Shown here: positions 25,688-35,100 of the stretch, in pieces
Numbering within the stretch: position 1 is the first letter of the stretch
Layout: the number at the start of each line of letters is the position of its first letter
NCBI GenBank assembly: GCA_014896255.1
Contig: JADBKT010000010.1
Coordinates: 1 to 55,597 of the forward strand
Reading direction: 5' to 3'
Source: Hydrogenibacillus sp.
Lineage (GTDB): Bacteria; Bacillota; Bacilli; Thermicanales; DSM-22653
DNA: 55,597 nucleotides
Notes under the pieces: generated by a model
Told to the model about the DNA's origin: nothing
Databases searched by the model: none
What the model saw: only the letters and a program-made list of their open reading frames with translations
Program-made: the position numbers and the translations under genes

Positions 25688-27037
25688 TTGGACGAACCCG
25701 ACCCGACGTGGACACCGGTGACCCTGGTGTCGGTCGTGTTTTTCTTGTTGCTGAACGCCTATTTTGTGGCGATCGAATTTGCCCTGGTCAAGGTCCGGCA
25801 AAGCCGTTTGGAGACGCTGGCCGAGGAAGGGCACGCGCGGGCGAAGCGCGTCCTGGCGATGGTCGACGAGCTGCCGCGTTATTTGTCCGCGGCGCAGCTC
25901 GGCATCACGCTGGCGTCGCTCGCGCTCGGCTGGCTCGGCGAGCCGGCGACGCGCGCGCTGCTCGGGCCGCTCTTTCACGGGCTTGGCGTGCCGGAGGCCC
26001 TCATCCAGCCGATCTCGGTGATCGCCGGCTTTGCCGTGATCACGGCGCTGCACATCATCATCGGGGAACAGGCGCCGAAGATCATCGCCATCTCCGTGGC
26101 GGAGCGCTTCGCGCTCACGGCGCATGCGCCGATGTACGTCTTTTATCACGTCATGCGGCCGTTCATCGCCTTGTTGAACGGGGCGACGAACGGGATCGTG
26201 CGCCTTGTCGGCATCGAACCCGGAAGCGACCACGCTTCCGCGCATACCGAAGAGGAAATCCGTTACCTCGTGCGCGAATCGCACGAAAGCGGGCTCATCG
26301 ACGAATCGGAATACGACCTCGTCGAAGGGATCTTCGAGTTTGCCGAGACGAACGCCCGGGAGATCATGGTCCCCCGGACGGAGATGGAATGTCTGTATAC
26401 GACGCTCTCATACGAAGAAAACGTGGCCATCATCAAAGAGAAGATGCACACGCGCTATCCGCTGTGCGATCCGGACAAAGACCACATCATCGGGCTCATC
26501 CACATCAAGGATTTCTGGCGTTATCCGGATGAGCGCGATCTGCGCCGGATCATCCGCCCGATCACGAAGGTGCCGGAATCGATCCCCTTAAGCCGGCTGC
26601 TCAAGATCATGCAGCGGGAGCGGACGGAGATGTGCGTCTTGATCGACGAGTACGGCGGCACGGCAGGGCTCGTCACGCTGGAAGACGTGCTGGAGGAGAT
26701 CGTCGGCGAGATCCAGGACGAGTTCGACGAAGAGCGCCCCGAAGTCGAATCGAAGGGCGACGGGGTGTATTCCGTCGACGGGCGGATGCTGATCGACGAG
26801 TTCAACGAGCGGTTCGACACCGACATTCGGAGCGACGATTACGATACGATCGGCGGCTGGATCTATTCGCAGGTCGACATGCCGCCGCGCGTCGGCGAGC
26901 GGATCGCTTACGGCGAGCGGTATGAATTCGTGATCACGGAGATGGACGATCTGCGCATCATGCGCCTGGAGTTTCGCCGCCTGAAGCCGGAAGCCGAAGG
27001 GGAAGCGGCGGACCCGCTCGGCGACGTGGCGCCGTAG
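25688..27037 (+). CDS. CNNM/CorC-type transporter (DUF21-CBS-CorC_HlyC)
   Basis: Four-helix DUF21 membrane domain (about residues 8-190, with NAYFVAIEFALVKVRQSR and LHIIIGEQAPK). A pair of CBS domains follows (about 200-330, with REIMVPRTEM and EYGGTAGLVTLEDVLEEIVG), then a C-terminal CorC_HlyC domain. Members export or regulate Mg2+/Co2+; the old name hemolysin is misleading. The start is uncertain: TTG 25688 gives the usual short N-terminus, but its ribosome site is very close, and the frame is open back to 25502. 449 aa from this start. Confidence 0.88.
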   Translation: MDEPDPTWTPVTLVSVVFFLLLNAYFVAIEFALVKVRQSRLETLAEEGHARAKRVLAMVDELPRYLSAAQLGITLASLALGWLGEPATRALLGPLFHGLGVPEALIQPISVIAGFAVITALHIIIGEQAPKIIAISVAERFALTAHAPMYVFYHVMRPFIALLNGATNGIVRLVGIEPGSDHASAHTEEEIRYLVRESHESGLIDESEYDLVEGIFEFAETNAREIMVPRTEMECLYTTLSYEENVAIIKEKMHTRYPLCDPDKDHIIGLIHIKDFWRYPDERDLRRIIRPITKVPESIPLSRLLKIMQRERTEMCVLIDEYGGTAGLVTLEDVLEEIVGEIQDEFDEERPEVESKGDGVYSVDGRMLIDEFNERFDTDIRSDDYDTIGGWIYSQVDMPPRVGERIAYGERYEFVITEMDDLRIMRLEFRRLKPEAEGEAADPLGDVAP

Positions 27038-27078
27038 GAACCGCCGCGTCGGAGTCGTCGATCGGAAGGGGAGTGCAG

Positions 27079-27675
27079 GTGAGCGCGTTTGTCCAGACGG
27101 TGTTGGAACACCTGGAGGCGCTCGGCGTCTTGGGGATCGCCTTAGGGCTGATGATCGAAATCATCCCGAGCGAGATCGTTCTGGCTTACGGCGGGTATCT
27201 CATCGCCACCGGCGCGGTCGGCTTCTGGCCGGCGCTTTTTTCCGCCGTGTTCGGCGGGGTGATGTCGCAGCTTTTTTTGTATTGGCTCGGGCGTTACGGC
27301 GGGCGACCGGCGGTGCTCCGCTACGGGAAGTACATCTTCATCCGCCCGCACCATCTCGAACTTGCCGAGCGATGGTTCGCGCGCTACGGTCCGGGGGTGA
27401 TCTTCTCCGCCCGTTTCGTCCCCGTCGTGCGCCATGCGATTTCCATTCCCGCGGGACTCATGCGCATGCCGCATGCGGCGTTCATCTTCTACACGACGCT
27501 CGCGATCATTCCGTGGTCGCTTTTTTTCTTTTTCCTCGGACAGCAGATCGGCGCCAACTGGATGGAGGCGAAGCAATACGCCGCGCGCTATTGGCCGTAT
27601 TTTTTGGGCGTCGCCGCCGGATCGCTTATCGTCTACGGGCTGTATGTCCGGCGGCGGACGAAAAGCAAACGGTGA
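27079..27675 (+). CDS. DedA-family membrane protein
   Basis: 198-aa stand-alone DedA protein, probably a lipid-carrier flippase. It has the acidic SEIVLAYGGYLIATG entry motif, FWPALFSAVFGG, YGKYIFIRP and the conserved RFVPVVRHAISIPAGLMRM segment; several hydrophobic spans. GGAAGGGGAG precedes GTG 27079; GTG 27073 overlaps that site. It lies 41 bases after the CorC gene, so the two may be co-transcribed. It resembles the N-terminal half of the fusion protein at 17016, indicating two DedA paralogues nearby. Confidence 0.9.
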   Translation: MSAFVQTVLEHLEALGVLGIALGLMIEIIPSEIVLAYGGYLIATGAVGFWPALFSAVFGGVMSQLFLYWLGRYGGRPAVLRYGKYIFIRPHHLELAERWFARYGPGVIFSARFVPVVRHAISIPAGLMRMPHAAFIFYTTLAIIPWSLFFFFLGQQIGANWMEAKQYAARYWPYFLGVAAGSLIVYGLYVRRRTKSKR

Positions 27676-27695
27676 TGCGCGCGATTCGATGGACG

Positions 27696-27721
27696 ACGTG
27701 CCGCTTCAGGCACGTTTTTTT
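27696..27721 (+). terminator. Terminator after dedA
   Basis: ACGTGCC (27696-27702) pairs with GGCACGT (27709-27715), followed by a run of T. Confidence 0.93.
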
Positions 27722-27731
27722 GTTGTCCCAC

Positions 27732-27761
27732 GTATAGTCCTCGATAGATTCGGGTCATACT
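27732..27761 (+). promoter_or_regulatory. Possible forespore (sigma-F/G) promoter of rsfA
   Basis: GTATA (27732-27736), 16-base spacer, GGTCATACT (27753-27761), similar to the B. subtilis sigma-F pattern GywTA-N15-GgnrAnAnTw. No sigma-A promoter was seen here. Confidence 0.35.
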
Positions 27762-27812
27762 GGAGATAGCCGGAGACATGCGCCTTAAAGATTAAGAGAT
27801 GGAGGATTCGAA

Positions 27813-28505
27813 ATGGTCGCCCATCGTCAAGATGCCTGGCGAGAGGAAGAAGATCTCTTGCTCGCCGAGACGGTGCTCCGCCATATTCGTGAAGGGAGCA
27901 CCCAACTCAAAGCGTTTGAAGAATGCCAAACGGCACTCGGACGTACGGCGGCGGCCTGCGGCTTCCGCTGGAACAGCGTGGTGCGCAAGCATTACGAGGA
28001 CGACATCTTGCTCGCGAAGGTGAGCGGTCGAGAGGCGCGTCGCCGACGCGTCGCCGGGGAAGGCGTCTTTCGCGAACGCAAAGCCGACGTGTCGCCTGTA
28101 TCGGAGACGACCGCCGAGGAAGCCGTGCGTTCGGGGGACGCCTCCGCCCACGCGAAGCGAGGGGCGGCGCGGGGCAAGACGGCCCGCCGGGCACGCGCCG
28201 GGGCGCTTACGTATCGTCAGGTGCTCCGATTTTTGCGCGAAGAGGCGAAGCGCGTGGAGGCGCTGGCGCGGGAAGCGGCGGCCCTGCGCATGCAGCTCAG
28301 AGAGAAGGAAGACGAGATCGCCCGTTTGCAAGATGAGCTCGCCTTGCTTCGAGAGAGTCGCGCCGATCGCCCGGCAGCCGGCGAAGACTATGAAACGTTG
28401 CTGAAGATCATCGACCGCGCGCGCAACCTCGTGGAACGCGAAGCGGAAAAAACGCCGCCGTCCGACGCAAGCGGCGCAGGCCGTCCGGCGGCGCAGGCGT
28501 TGTAA
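27813..28505 (+). CDS. rsfA: RsfA-family prespore regulator
   Basis: DNA-binding regulator of the forespore programme. The N-terminus carries the family's Myb/SANT-like domain: RQDAWREEEDLLLAETVLRH, REGSTQLKAFEE and RTAAACGFRWNSVVR (residues 5-58). A variable basic Ala/Arg linker and a C-terminal coiled coil (about 150-190, REKEDEIARLQDELALLRES) follow. 230 aa, normal. GGAGG precedes ATG 27813. It shows that the organism belongs to a sporulating Bacillota lineage. Confidence 0.92.
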   Translation: MVAHRQDAWREEEDLLLAETVLRHIREGSTQLKAFEECQTALGRTAAACGFRWNSVVRKHYEDDILLAKVSGREARRRRVAGEGVFRERKADVSPVSETTAEEAVRSGDASAHAKRGAARGKTARRARAGALTYRQVLRFLREEAKRVEALAREAAALRMQLREKEDEIARLQDELALLRESRADRPAAGEDYETLLKIIDRARNLVEREAEKTPPSDASGAGRPAAQAL

Positions 28506-28543
28506 GCGCATGCCTCTCTGCCGCGAAAGCCGGTCCGTTCCGG

Positions 28544-28549
28544 TATAAT
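28544..28549 (+). promoter_or_regulatory. -10 box of the addAB promoter
   Basis: Perfect TATAAT 33 bases before the addB start. No good -35 was found at the right distance. Confidence 0.45.
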
Positions 28550-28581
28550 GAAGGAAGAACATCCGCGGCAGGGAGGTTTTT

Positions 28582-31500
28582 GTGTTGTCCGTCCGCTTGA
28601 TCCGTGCGGTCGATGTGCCGGCGGCCCGCGACCGGATGATGCGCGATCTCGTCCGTGAAGCGCAGCACGATCCGTTCGGCCCCCCGTTGTTTTGGATCGT
28701 TCCGGAGCAGATGACCTTCGGCGTCGAACGCGCCCTCGTCGATCGGGGGCTGCGCGGGACGACGCGGCTCAACGTGGTGAGTTTCACGCGGCTCGCCTGG
28801 CGCGTCTTTCAGGAGGTCGGGGGAAGCGCTCGGCGGCCGATCACCTCCCTGGGGGTGCTTTTGCTTACGGCGCAGGCCGTCTTCCGCCGGCGGGAGGCGC
28901 TGGGGTCGTTCGGCCGCGCGGCGGAACGCGTCGGGTTTTATGAGCGTTTGAGCGCGTTTATTCGCGAGCTCCGCCGTTACGGCGCGGCGCCGGCCGATCT
29001 GGACGCGTTTTTGGGATCCGCGGCGGAGGAACCGACGCTCGGGGAGAAGCTTTCTGTCGCCCGGGCGGTCTATGCCGACGTGGCGGAGGCGCTCGAGACG
29101 CGCTATCTGGACGGCGAAGGGGTGCTCCGGGCGCTCGCCCGGGCGCTTCCGGACGTTCCCTGGCTGCCTCAGGCGGCGTTTTGGGTGGACGGCTTTTACG
29201 GCTTTACGCCGGAGGAGCGCGCCGTGCTCGGGGTGCTCATGCGCCGTGCGGCATCGGTGACGCTGTTGTTCCCGGCACGGGATCCAGGAGGGACGGCGGA
29301 GGTCTTCGGCGATGCGGCGGTGCATGCCGCGTACGCCGGAATGTCGGCGATCTACGGCGATCTGTGGTCGACGGTGGAGGCGACGATCGAGCAGCTTGTG
29401 CGTCTGGCCGAGGCCGACGGCGTGGTCCTGGAACGCGGATCGGCCGAAGGCGAACGGTCGGCGCGCGAATTATCGGATCGCGGAAAAGCCGAAGGAGGGG
29501 CGATCACGTCGGTGTTCGTCCTGCCGACGGCCCGGCACGAGGTCGAGGCGGCGGCGGCGCATTTGCGGGCGCTTGCCCGATCGGGCATCCCGTACCGGCG
29601 GATGGCGGTGGTGACCGGGGATCTTGAGCGGTACGGCGACCTGATCGAAGGGATCTTTGAAGCGGCGGACATCCCGGTGTTCATCGACCGGGAGAAGCCG
29701 ATGCGGCCGCATCCGCTCGTGCGCTTCGCGGACGGTTTGCTCGCCGTTTTGGAAGAGGGTCTTAAGACCGCTCCCGTCGTTCGACTGCTCAAGACCGGGT
29801 TGCTTTGGGCGTTTTTCCGCGCGCAGGGGTCGACCGTCTCCGCGGAGACGGTCGACCGTCTGGAGAACTGGCTCATCGCCTACGGGATTCGGGACGGCGA
29901 TTGGGACAAGCCGTATTTCGGCCGGCCGCCGGAGACGGACGGGCATCCGGCGCTCAAAGAGGCGGAGCGCCGCGAGCGCATCCGCCGAGCCGTCGTCTCC
30001 GTCCTTCGGCCGGCGATCGATGCCGTCCGCCTGGCGCCGGAACGTCCGGCAGGCGATTACGTGCGCCTTTTGGCCGATCTGTTGGCGGCCTTTTGGATCG
30101 ATACGGCGATCGAGGAGGCCATGGAAGCGGCCGAAGGCGCGGGCGAGGTGCGCGCGGCCGATGAAGAACGGCAGGCGTGGCAGGCGCTCGTCGGCCTCCT
30201 GGAGCAGTTCGATGACGTTCTCGGGGACACCCCGATGCCGTTCGGGTCTTTCGCCCGCCTGATGCGCTTCGGATTGGAGACGCAAAGCTATCATCTCATC
30301 CCGCGCACCCTCGATGCCGTGACCGTCGCCGATGTGACGCGCTCCCGGCTGCTCGACGTGGACGTCGTCGTTTTGCTCGGTGCGGCCCGCGGCGATCTCC
30401 CGCCGGAAGGGTTCGAGGAAGGGTGGCTCACCGAAGCGGAGCGCGCCCGGCTGGCCGCCCGGGGCCTTAAGCTCGCGCCGACGTGGGAAGCCCGCATCCG
30501 GGAGGCGGCGCTCATGCTGCTCGGGCTTTTCGCGGAGGCGCGCCGGGTTCGGATCGTGACCGTTCCGGAGATGAAGGACGGGGTGCCGGCGGCGCCGGCG
30601 GAGTGGGCGGCGGCGCTCATGGCGGATGCCGGCGGCGACGCGACGGAAAGCGGCGTTTTGGCGCTCCAAAGCGGCCGACCTCCGGTGCACGCGCTCACGC
30701 TCCGTCAAGGCCTCAGGCGGCTGGCCGACGGCGTTCGCGCCCTCGCTCAGGGGACGGCGCCGCCGGACGATTTTTGGCCGCTGTATGAAGTCTACCGCCG
30801 GCTTCACGAGCGGGTCGCGGCGTCGGACGCTTCGTCCTCGCTGCCCGTGTCCGCCGCGCTGCCTGCGGCGGCGATCGCCCAGGCGGCGAGGGGCATCGTC
30901 GCTTTGGCCTCCGGTCCGCCGAAACGGGGGACGATCGACGGGCGCGTGGCGGTTCGGCTGTTTCCGCCGCCGCTTTGGACGAGCGTCTCGCAGGTCGAGC
31001 GGTATCACGCCTGTCCGTATGCGTTTTTTGCCGAATATGGCCTCGGGCTGAAGGAGCGCGCCGTCCATCGGCTGACGTACCCGGACATCGGGGAAGTATA
31101 CCATGCCGCTTTGGCCCGGCTCGGACCCGCGTTGGCAACGCTGGCCGAAACCGCGGTGGACGACGACGCGGCCCGGCAGCTGGAGACGGCGCTCGAGACC
31201 GCGGTCGAGGAAGCCCTCTCCGCCGACCGTCGGGGGCTGTTCGTCTCCGATGCCCGCAGCCGGGCGATCGCCTTTCGCGTCAAGCGCCATCTCCGCCGGA
31301 CCGCCAAGGTCGCCGTTGAACAGCTTCGCCGTGGCCGGTTTCGCCCGTATGCGTTTGAATGGCCGCTGGCGGCGGCTTATCCGCTGCCGGGCGGGGAGAT
31401 CCTCCATCTCCGCGGGCGCATCGACCGCATCGACGTGGCCGAGATCGGGACGGCGCTCTTCGTGCGCCTCATCGACTACAAATCGCGCATGCCCATCCTC

Positions 31501-32136
31501 GCGTATCGCCGCCTGCTGGCCGGGCTCGATCTTCAGCTCATCGTCTATCTGGACGTCCTTTTGCGGGAAGGGCTGTTGTGGAAGGGGGCGCGGGTCGTCC
31601 CGCGGCCGGCGGCGGCCGTCTATCAGGTCGTCGGCGACCGGCGGCCGAAGATCGGGCGAACGACGTCGCCGGAGGACGTCGAACATTTGAAACTCAAAGC
31701 CTATCAGTGGATCGGGTGGCTCACCGCCGACCGCGATCTGCTGTTGAACATGGACGCGACGCTCCCGGAGCGGGCGGAGCGCCTTCAGGCCGGCGCGCGG
31801 CGCAAGCGGTCGGTCGACAGCGCGATTATGGACGTCTCGCTGTCCCTCGATTTGGAAGCGGTCCACGCGCGCGCGCATCTCCTTCTGCCGGACGGTTGGG
31901 CGGCGCTGCGCGCCGCTTCGGCGGAGCGCCTTCAGGCGGCCGCTTCGTCGATCGCGCGCGGAAGGTTTGACGTCGAGCCGTATCAGGACGCGAAAGATGG
32001 GCAAGACGTCGCTTGCCGCTTTTGTCCGTATCGCGCCGTCTGCCGCTTTGATCCCGAAGGCGGCGATCGCTATCGCCGGCTGCCCGATGAACGTTCGGCA
32101 CGCGCGGCCCTTTTTGCGCTTCAGGCGGAGGAATGA
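28582..32136 (+). CDS. addB: AddB subunit of helicase-nuclease, Walker A lost
   Basis: Subunit of the AddAB double-strand break repair enzyme. C-terminal nuclease motifs are seen: GRIDRIDV and RLIDYKSRMP. The four Fe-S cysteines are present: one in YHACPYAFFAEYGL and three in CRFCPYRAVC near the end (C-x2-C-x5-C). 1184 aa, normal. The N-terminal Walker A (GRSGSGKT in B. subtilis) is replaced by RAVDVPAA, although the following FGPPLFWIVPEQMTF aligns well, so AddB probably does not bind ATP there. GTG 28582 follows AGGGAGG. Confidence 0.94.
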   Translation: MLSVRLIRAVDVPAARDRMMRDLVREAQHDPFGPPLFWIVPEQMTFGVERALVDRGLRGTTRLNVVSFTRLAWRVFQEVGGSARRPITSLGVLLLTAQAVFRRREALGSFGRAAERVGFYERLSAFIRELRRYGAAPADLDAFLGSAAEEPTLGEKLSVARAVYADVAEALETRYLDGEGVLRALARALPDVPWLPQAAFWVDGFYGFTPEERAVLGVLMRRAASVTLLFPARDPGGTAEVFGDAAVHAAYAGMSAIYGDLWSTVEATIEQLVRLAEADGVVLERGSAEGERSARELSDRGKAEGGAITSVFVLPTARHEVEAAAAHLRALARSGIPYRRMAVVTGDLERYGDLIEGIFEAADIPVFIDREKPMRPHPLVRFADGLLAVLEEGLKTAPVVRLLKTGLLWAFFRAQGSTVSAETVDRLENWLIAYGIRDGDWDKPYFGRPPETDGHPALKEAERRERIRRAVVSVLRPAIDAVRLAPERPAGDYVRLLADLLAAFWIDTAIEEAMEAAEGAGEVRAADEERQAWQALVGLLEQFDDVLGDTPMPFGSFARLMRFGLETQSYHLIPRTLDAVTVADVTRSRLLDVDVVVLLGAARGDLPPEGFEEGWLTEAERARLAARGLKLAPTWEARIREAALMLLGLFAEARRVRIVTVPEMKDGVPAAPAEWAAALMADAGGDATESGVLALQSGRPPVHALTLRQGLRRLADGVRALAQGTAPPDDFWPLYEVYRRLHERVAASDASSSLPVSAALPAAAIAQAARGIVALASGPPKRGTIDGRVAVRLFPPPLWTSVSQVERYHACPYAFFAEYGLGLKERAVHRLTYPDIGEVYHAALARLGPALATLAETAVDDDAARQLETALETAVEEALSADRRGLFVSDARSRAIAFRVKRHLRRTAKVAVEQLRRGRFRPYAFEWPLAAAYPLPGGEILHLRGRIDRIDVAEIGTALFVRLIDYKSRMPILAYRRLLAGLDLQLIVYLDVLLREGLLWKGARVVPRPAAAVYQVVGDRRPKIGRTTSPEDVEHLKLKAYQWIGWLTADRDLLLNMDATLPERAERLQAGARRKRSVDSAIMDVSLSLDLEAVHARAHLLLPDGWAALRAASAERLQAAASSIARGRFDVEPYQDAKDGQDVACRFCPYRAVCRFDPEGGDRYRRLPDERSARAALFALQAEE

Positions 32137-32188
32137 TCGGCGGATGCGCGGCACATCCGGCGGGACATCCGAGAGGAGGGGAAGGCGG

Positions 32189-35100
32189 ATGGGACAGACG
32201 ACGGAATCGGCCGTCCGCTGGACGGATGAACAACAGCTGGCGCTTACCGTGCGCTATCCGGCGGTGCTCGTCTCCGCCGCCGCCGGCTCGGGGAAGACGG
32301 CGGTGCTCATCGAACGCATCGTCCGTTTGATCGCCGACGGCGAGGGGCGGACGTCGCTGGATCGGCTGCTCGTGCTCACCTTTACGCGTGCCGCCGCGGA
32401 AGAGATGCGCACGCGGCTGTTCAAGGCGCTCCGGCGGCGCCTCGTCGCCCGTCCGGACGATGATCATCTGCGCCGCCAGATGGCGCTCTTGCCGCAGGCC
32501 GATGTGCTGACGTACGACGCCTTTGCCCTGCGCGTCGTCCGCCGTCACGCGCATCGGCTCGGCTGGGATCCGTCGTTTCGCCTGATCGATCAGGCCGAAG
32601 AGGCGCCCCTTCGGGCGGCGGCCGTCGAGGCGGCGCTCGAGGCGGCGTACGAATCGAAGCCGGAGGACGATCCGTTCTATCGGTTGGTCGATTGGCTGCA
32701 TGCGACGCGGGACGATCGCCCCCTCGTTCAGGCGATCATGATCCTGGACGATTTCCTCCGTTCGGTTCCGGATCCGGATCGTTTTTTGGCGTCGGCGCTT
32801 GAGGCGTACGCCGTGGGCGAGGACGGGACGCTTCGGGAGACGGTCTGGTTGGCGGCGCTGAAAGAAGTGTTGCTGTCGCTCGCCGATCAGGCCGAAGAAG
32901 CGCTCGGCGCGTGGGCGAAGGAAGCTTGTCGGCTCGGAATCGGCCGGGATGCGGAGCGCCTTGCGGCGGACCGGGATCGGGTGCGCGAAGCGCGCCGGGC
33001 GATCGCCGCGGCCGAGACGTGGCCGGCGCTCGGCGCGGCGGCGGAGGCGCTTACCGACTGGGGGCGGATGCCGAACAAGCCGAAGGATGCGGATGCGGCC
33101 GAGGAGGCGGCGCTTTCGCGCATACGCGAGGGCCGGACGACGCTCAGGAATCGGCTGAAAAAACGCCTTCAACGCTATCTGCCGGAGGCGTCGGAGGTGG
33201 CGGCGGAGGCGCGCGCGGCGCGCTCGGCGCTTCAGGCGCTGATCGATCTGTACCGGCGGTATGAGGCGTTCTATCAGGCGCTCAAGGCCGAACACAACGT
33301 GCGCACCTTCGCCGATGTCGCCCGTGCGCTCCTCGATCTGCTCGATCTCGACGGCGGGGCCGTCGCGGCGGAACTCGCGGCGCAGTACGACGAAGTGCTG
33401 ATCGACGAATACCAGGATACGAACCGCCTGCAGGAGGCGTTGCTTGCGGCGCTGTCCGACCGCGGCGTGCGCGTGTTCATGGTCGGGGACATCAAGCAGA
33501 GCATTTATCGTTTCCGGCTGAGCGAGCCGACGCTGTTTTTACGGAAGTACGAATCGTTTGCGGACATCCGCGCGGTCGATTCCGCGCCGGAGCGGTCGAC
33601 GGCGGCGCAGGTGCGCATCGACCTCAACCGCAACTTCCGCAGCCGACCCGAAGTGCTCGATCTCGTCAACGCCTTGTTCCGCCATCTCATGTTCCGCGCG
33701 GCGGCGGAGATCGATTACGATGCGCGGGCGGAACTCGTCTACGGCGGCGGTTTCGCCGGCGATGCCGACGGTGAAGCCGCCGGCGTCGATCCGACGCCGG
33801 AGTGGGCGGTGCTCGATCTCGGAGCGGCGGAGGCGGACGGCCCGCCGGAGGATGAGCCGGCTTCCCGCGGCGATCAAAGCGACGGCGGGAACGGCGGCGG
33901 CCATGAGATCGAAAGCGGTACGGCCGGCGATCGGGAGGCGCGTGATCGGGACGAGCGCGATCGGGATGAGGACGAAGCGGAGGCGGCGGAGGAGCTCATG
34001 GCCGCCGAACTCGAAGGACGGTACATCGCCGCCCGCATTCGGGAACTGGTGGCGGAGGGACGCTGCCGGTACCGGGACATCGCCGTCCTGCTCCCGACGT
34101 TGAAAGGGGCCGCCGATGTCTATGTCCGCGCGCTCCGATCGAGCGGCATCCCGAGCGTCGTGGAACGGCGACTGTCGCTCTTTGCCGCGGTCGACGTGCA
34201 CCTCATCGTCGCGCTGCTTCAGCTCATCGACAACGGCGCGCAAGATATTCCGTGGGCCGCCGTGCTCACCGCGCCGTTCGTCGGTCTTTCCGACGACGAT
34301 CTGGCGCTCATCCGGGCCCGTCGTCCGAAGGCGCCGTTCCATCAAGCCGTGCTGGCGATGATTCGCGAAGCGGAAGACGAGGAGGGCGGCGGTGTTCCCG
34401 CCGCCGGCGATGCGCTCGACGGTTCCGGGGACGGTCCGGAGGATCCGGCGATACGGGCGGTGCGGCACAAGTTGCGGGTGTTCCGGGCGCAACTTGCGGA
34501 ATGGCGGCGACTCGCCGGGCGCCTCTCGCCGGAAGCGCTGCTCGACCGGCTGTATGCCGACACCGGGTATCTGGAGTATGTCGGCGCGCTGCCGGAGGGG
34601 GAGACGCGTCGGGCGAGGCTCATCGCCTTGCGCGATCTCGCCGCCGGGTACGCCGCGCATGCGCTCGGGGGGCTTTCCGGCTTTTTGGCTCAACTGGAGC
34701 GGCTTAAGGAAAGCGGCGCGGACGATCTTCTGGAACTCGTCGAGTCGGGCGTCGACCGCGTGCGCATCATGAGCATCCACAAGAGCAAGGGACTGGAGTT
34801 CCCGGTCGTGTTCCTCGCCGGCCTGGGCAAGGCGCTCAATTTCGAGGAGTTCAAAGCCCCGCTCGTGCTCCACGCCGAGCTCGGGATGGCCGTCCGGCAC
34901 ATGGATCTCGAGCAAGGGGTGGAGCGGGAGGCGTTCTTCAAAGATCTCATGCACGAGCGGCTGCGCCGGGAACGGATCGCCGAGGCGCTGCGCCTCCTTT
35001 ATGTGGGGCTCACGCGGGCGAAAGAGAAGCTCATCTTGCTCAGCGCGATCCGATCGGCGCCGCAGACGTTGCTCAAAAAAAGCGCCGAGGCGCTCCTCCG

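Noticed and set aside
29470-32154. Open minus-strand frame of almost 900 codons opposite addB
   Set aside because: Same artefact. AddB on the + strand is complete with nuclease and Fe-S motifs; the antisense product is low complexity (Arg, Gly, Pro).
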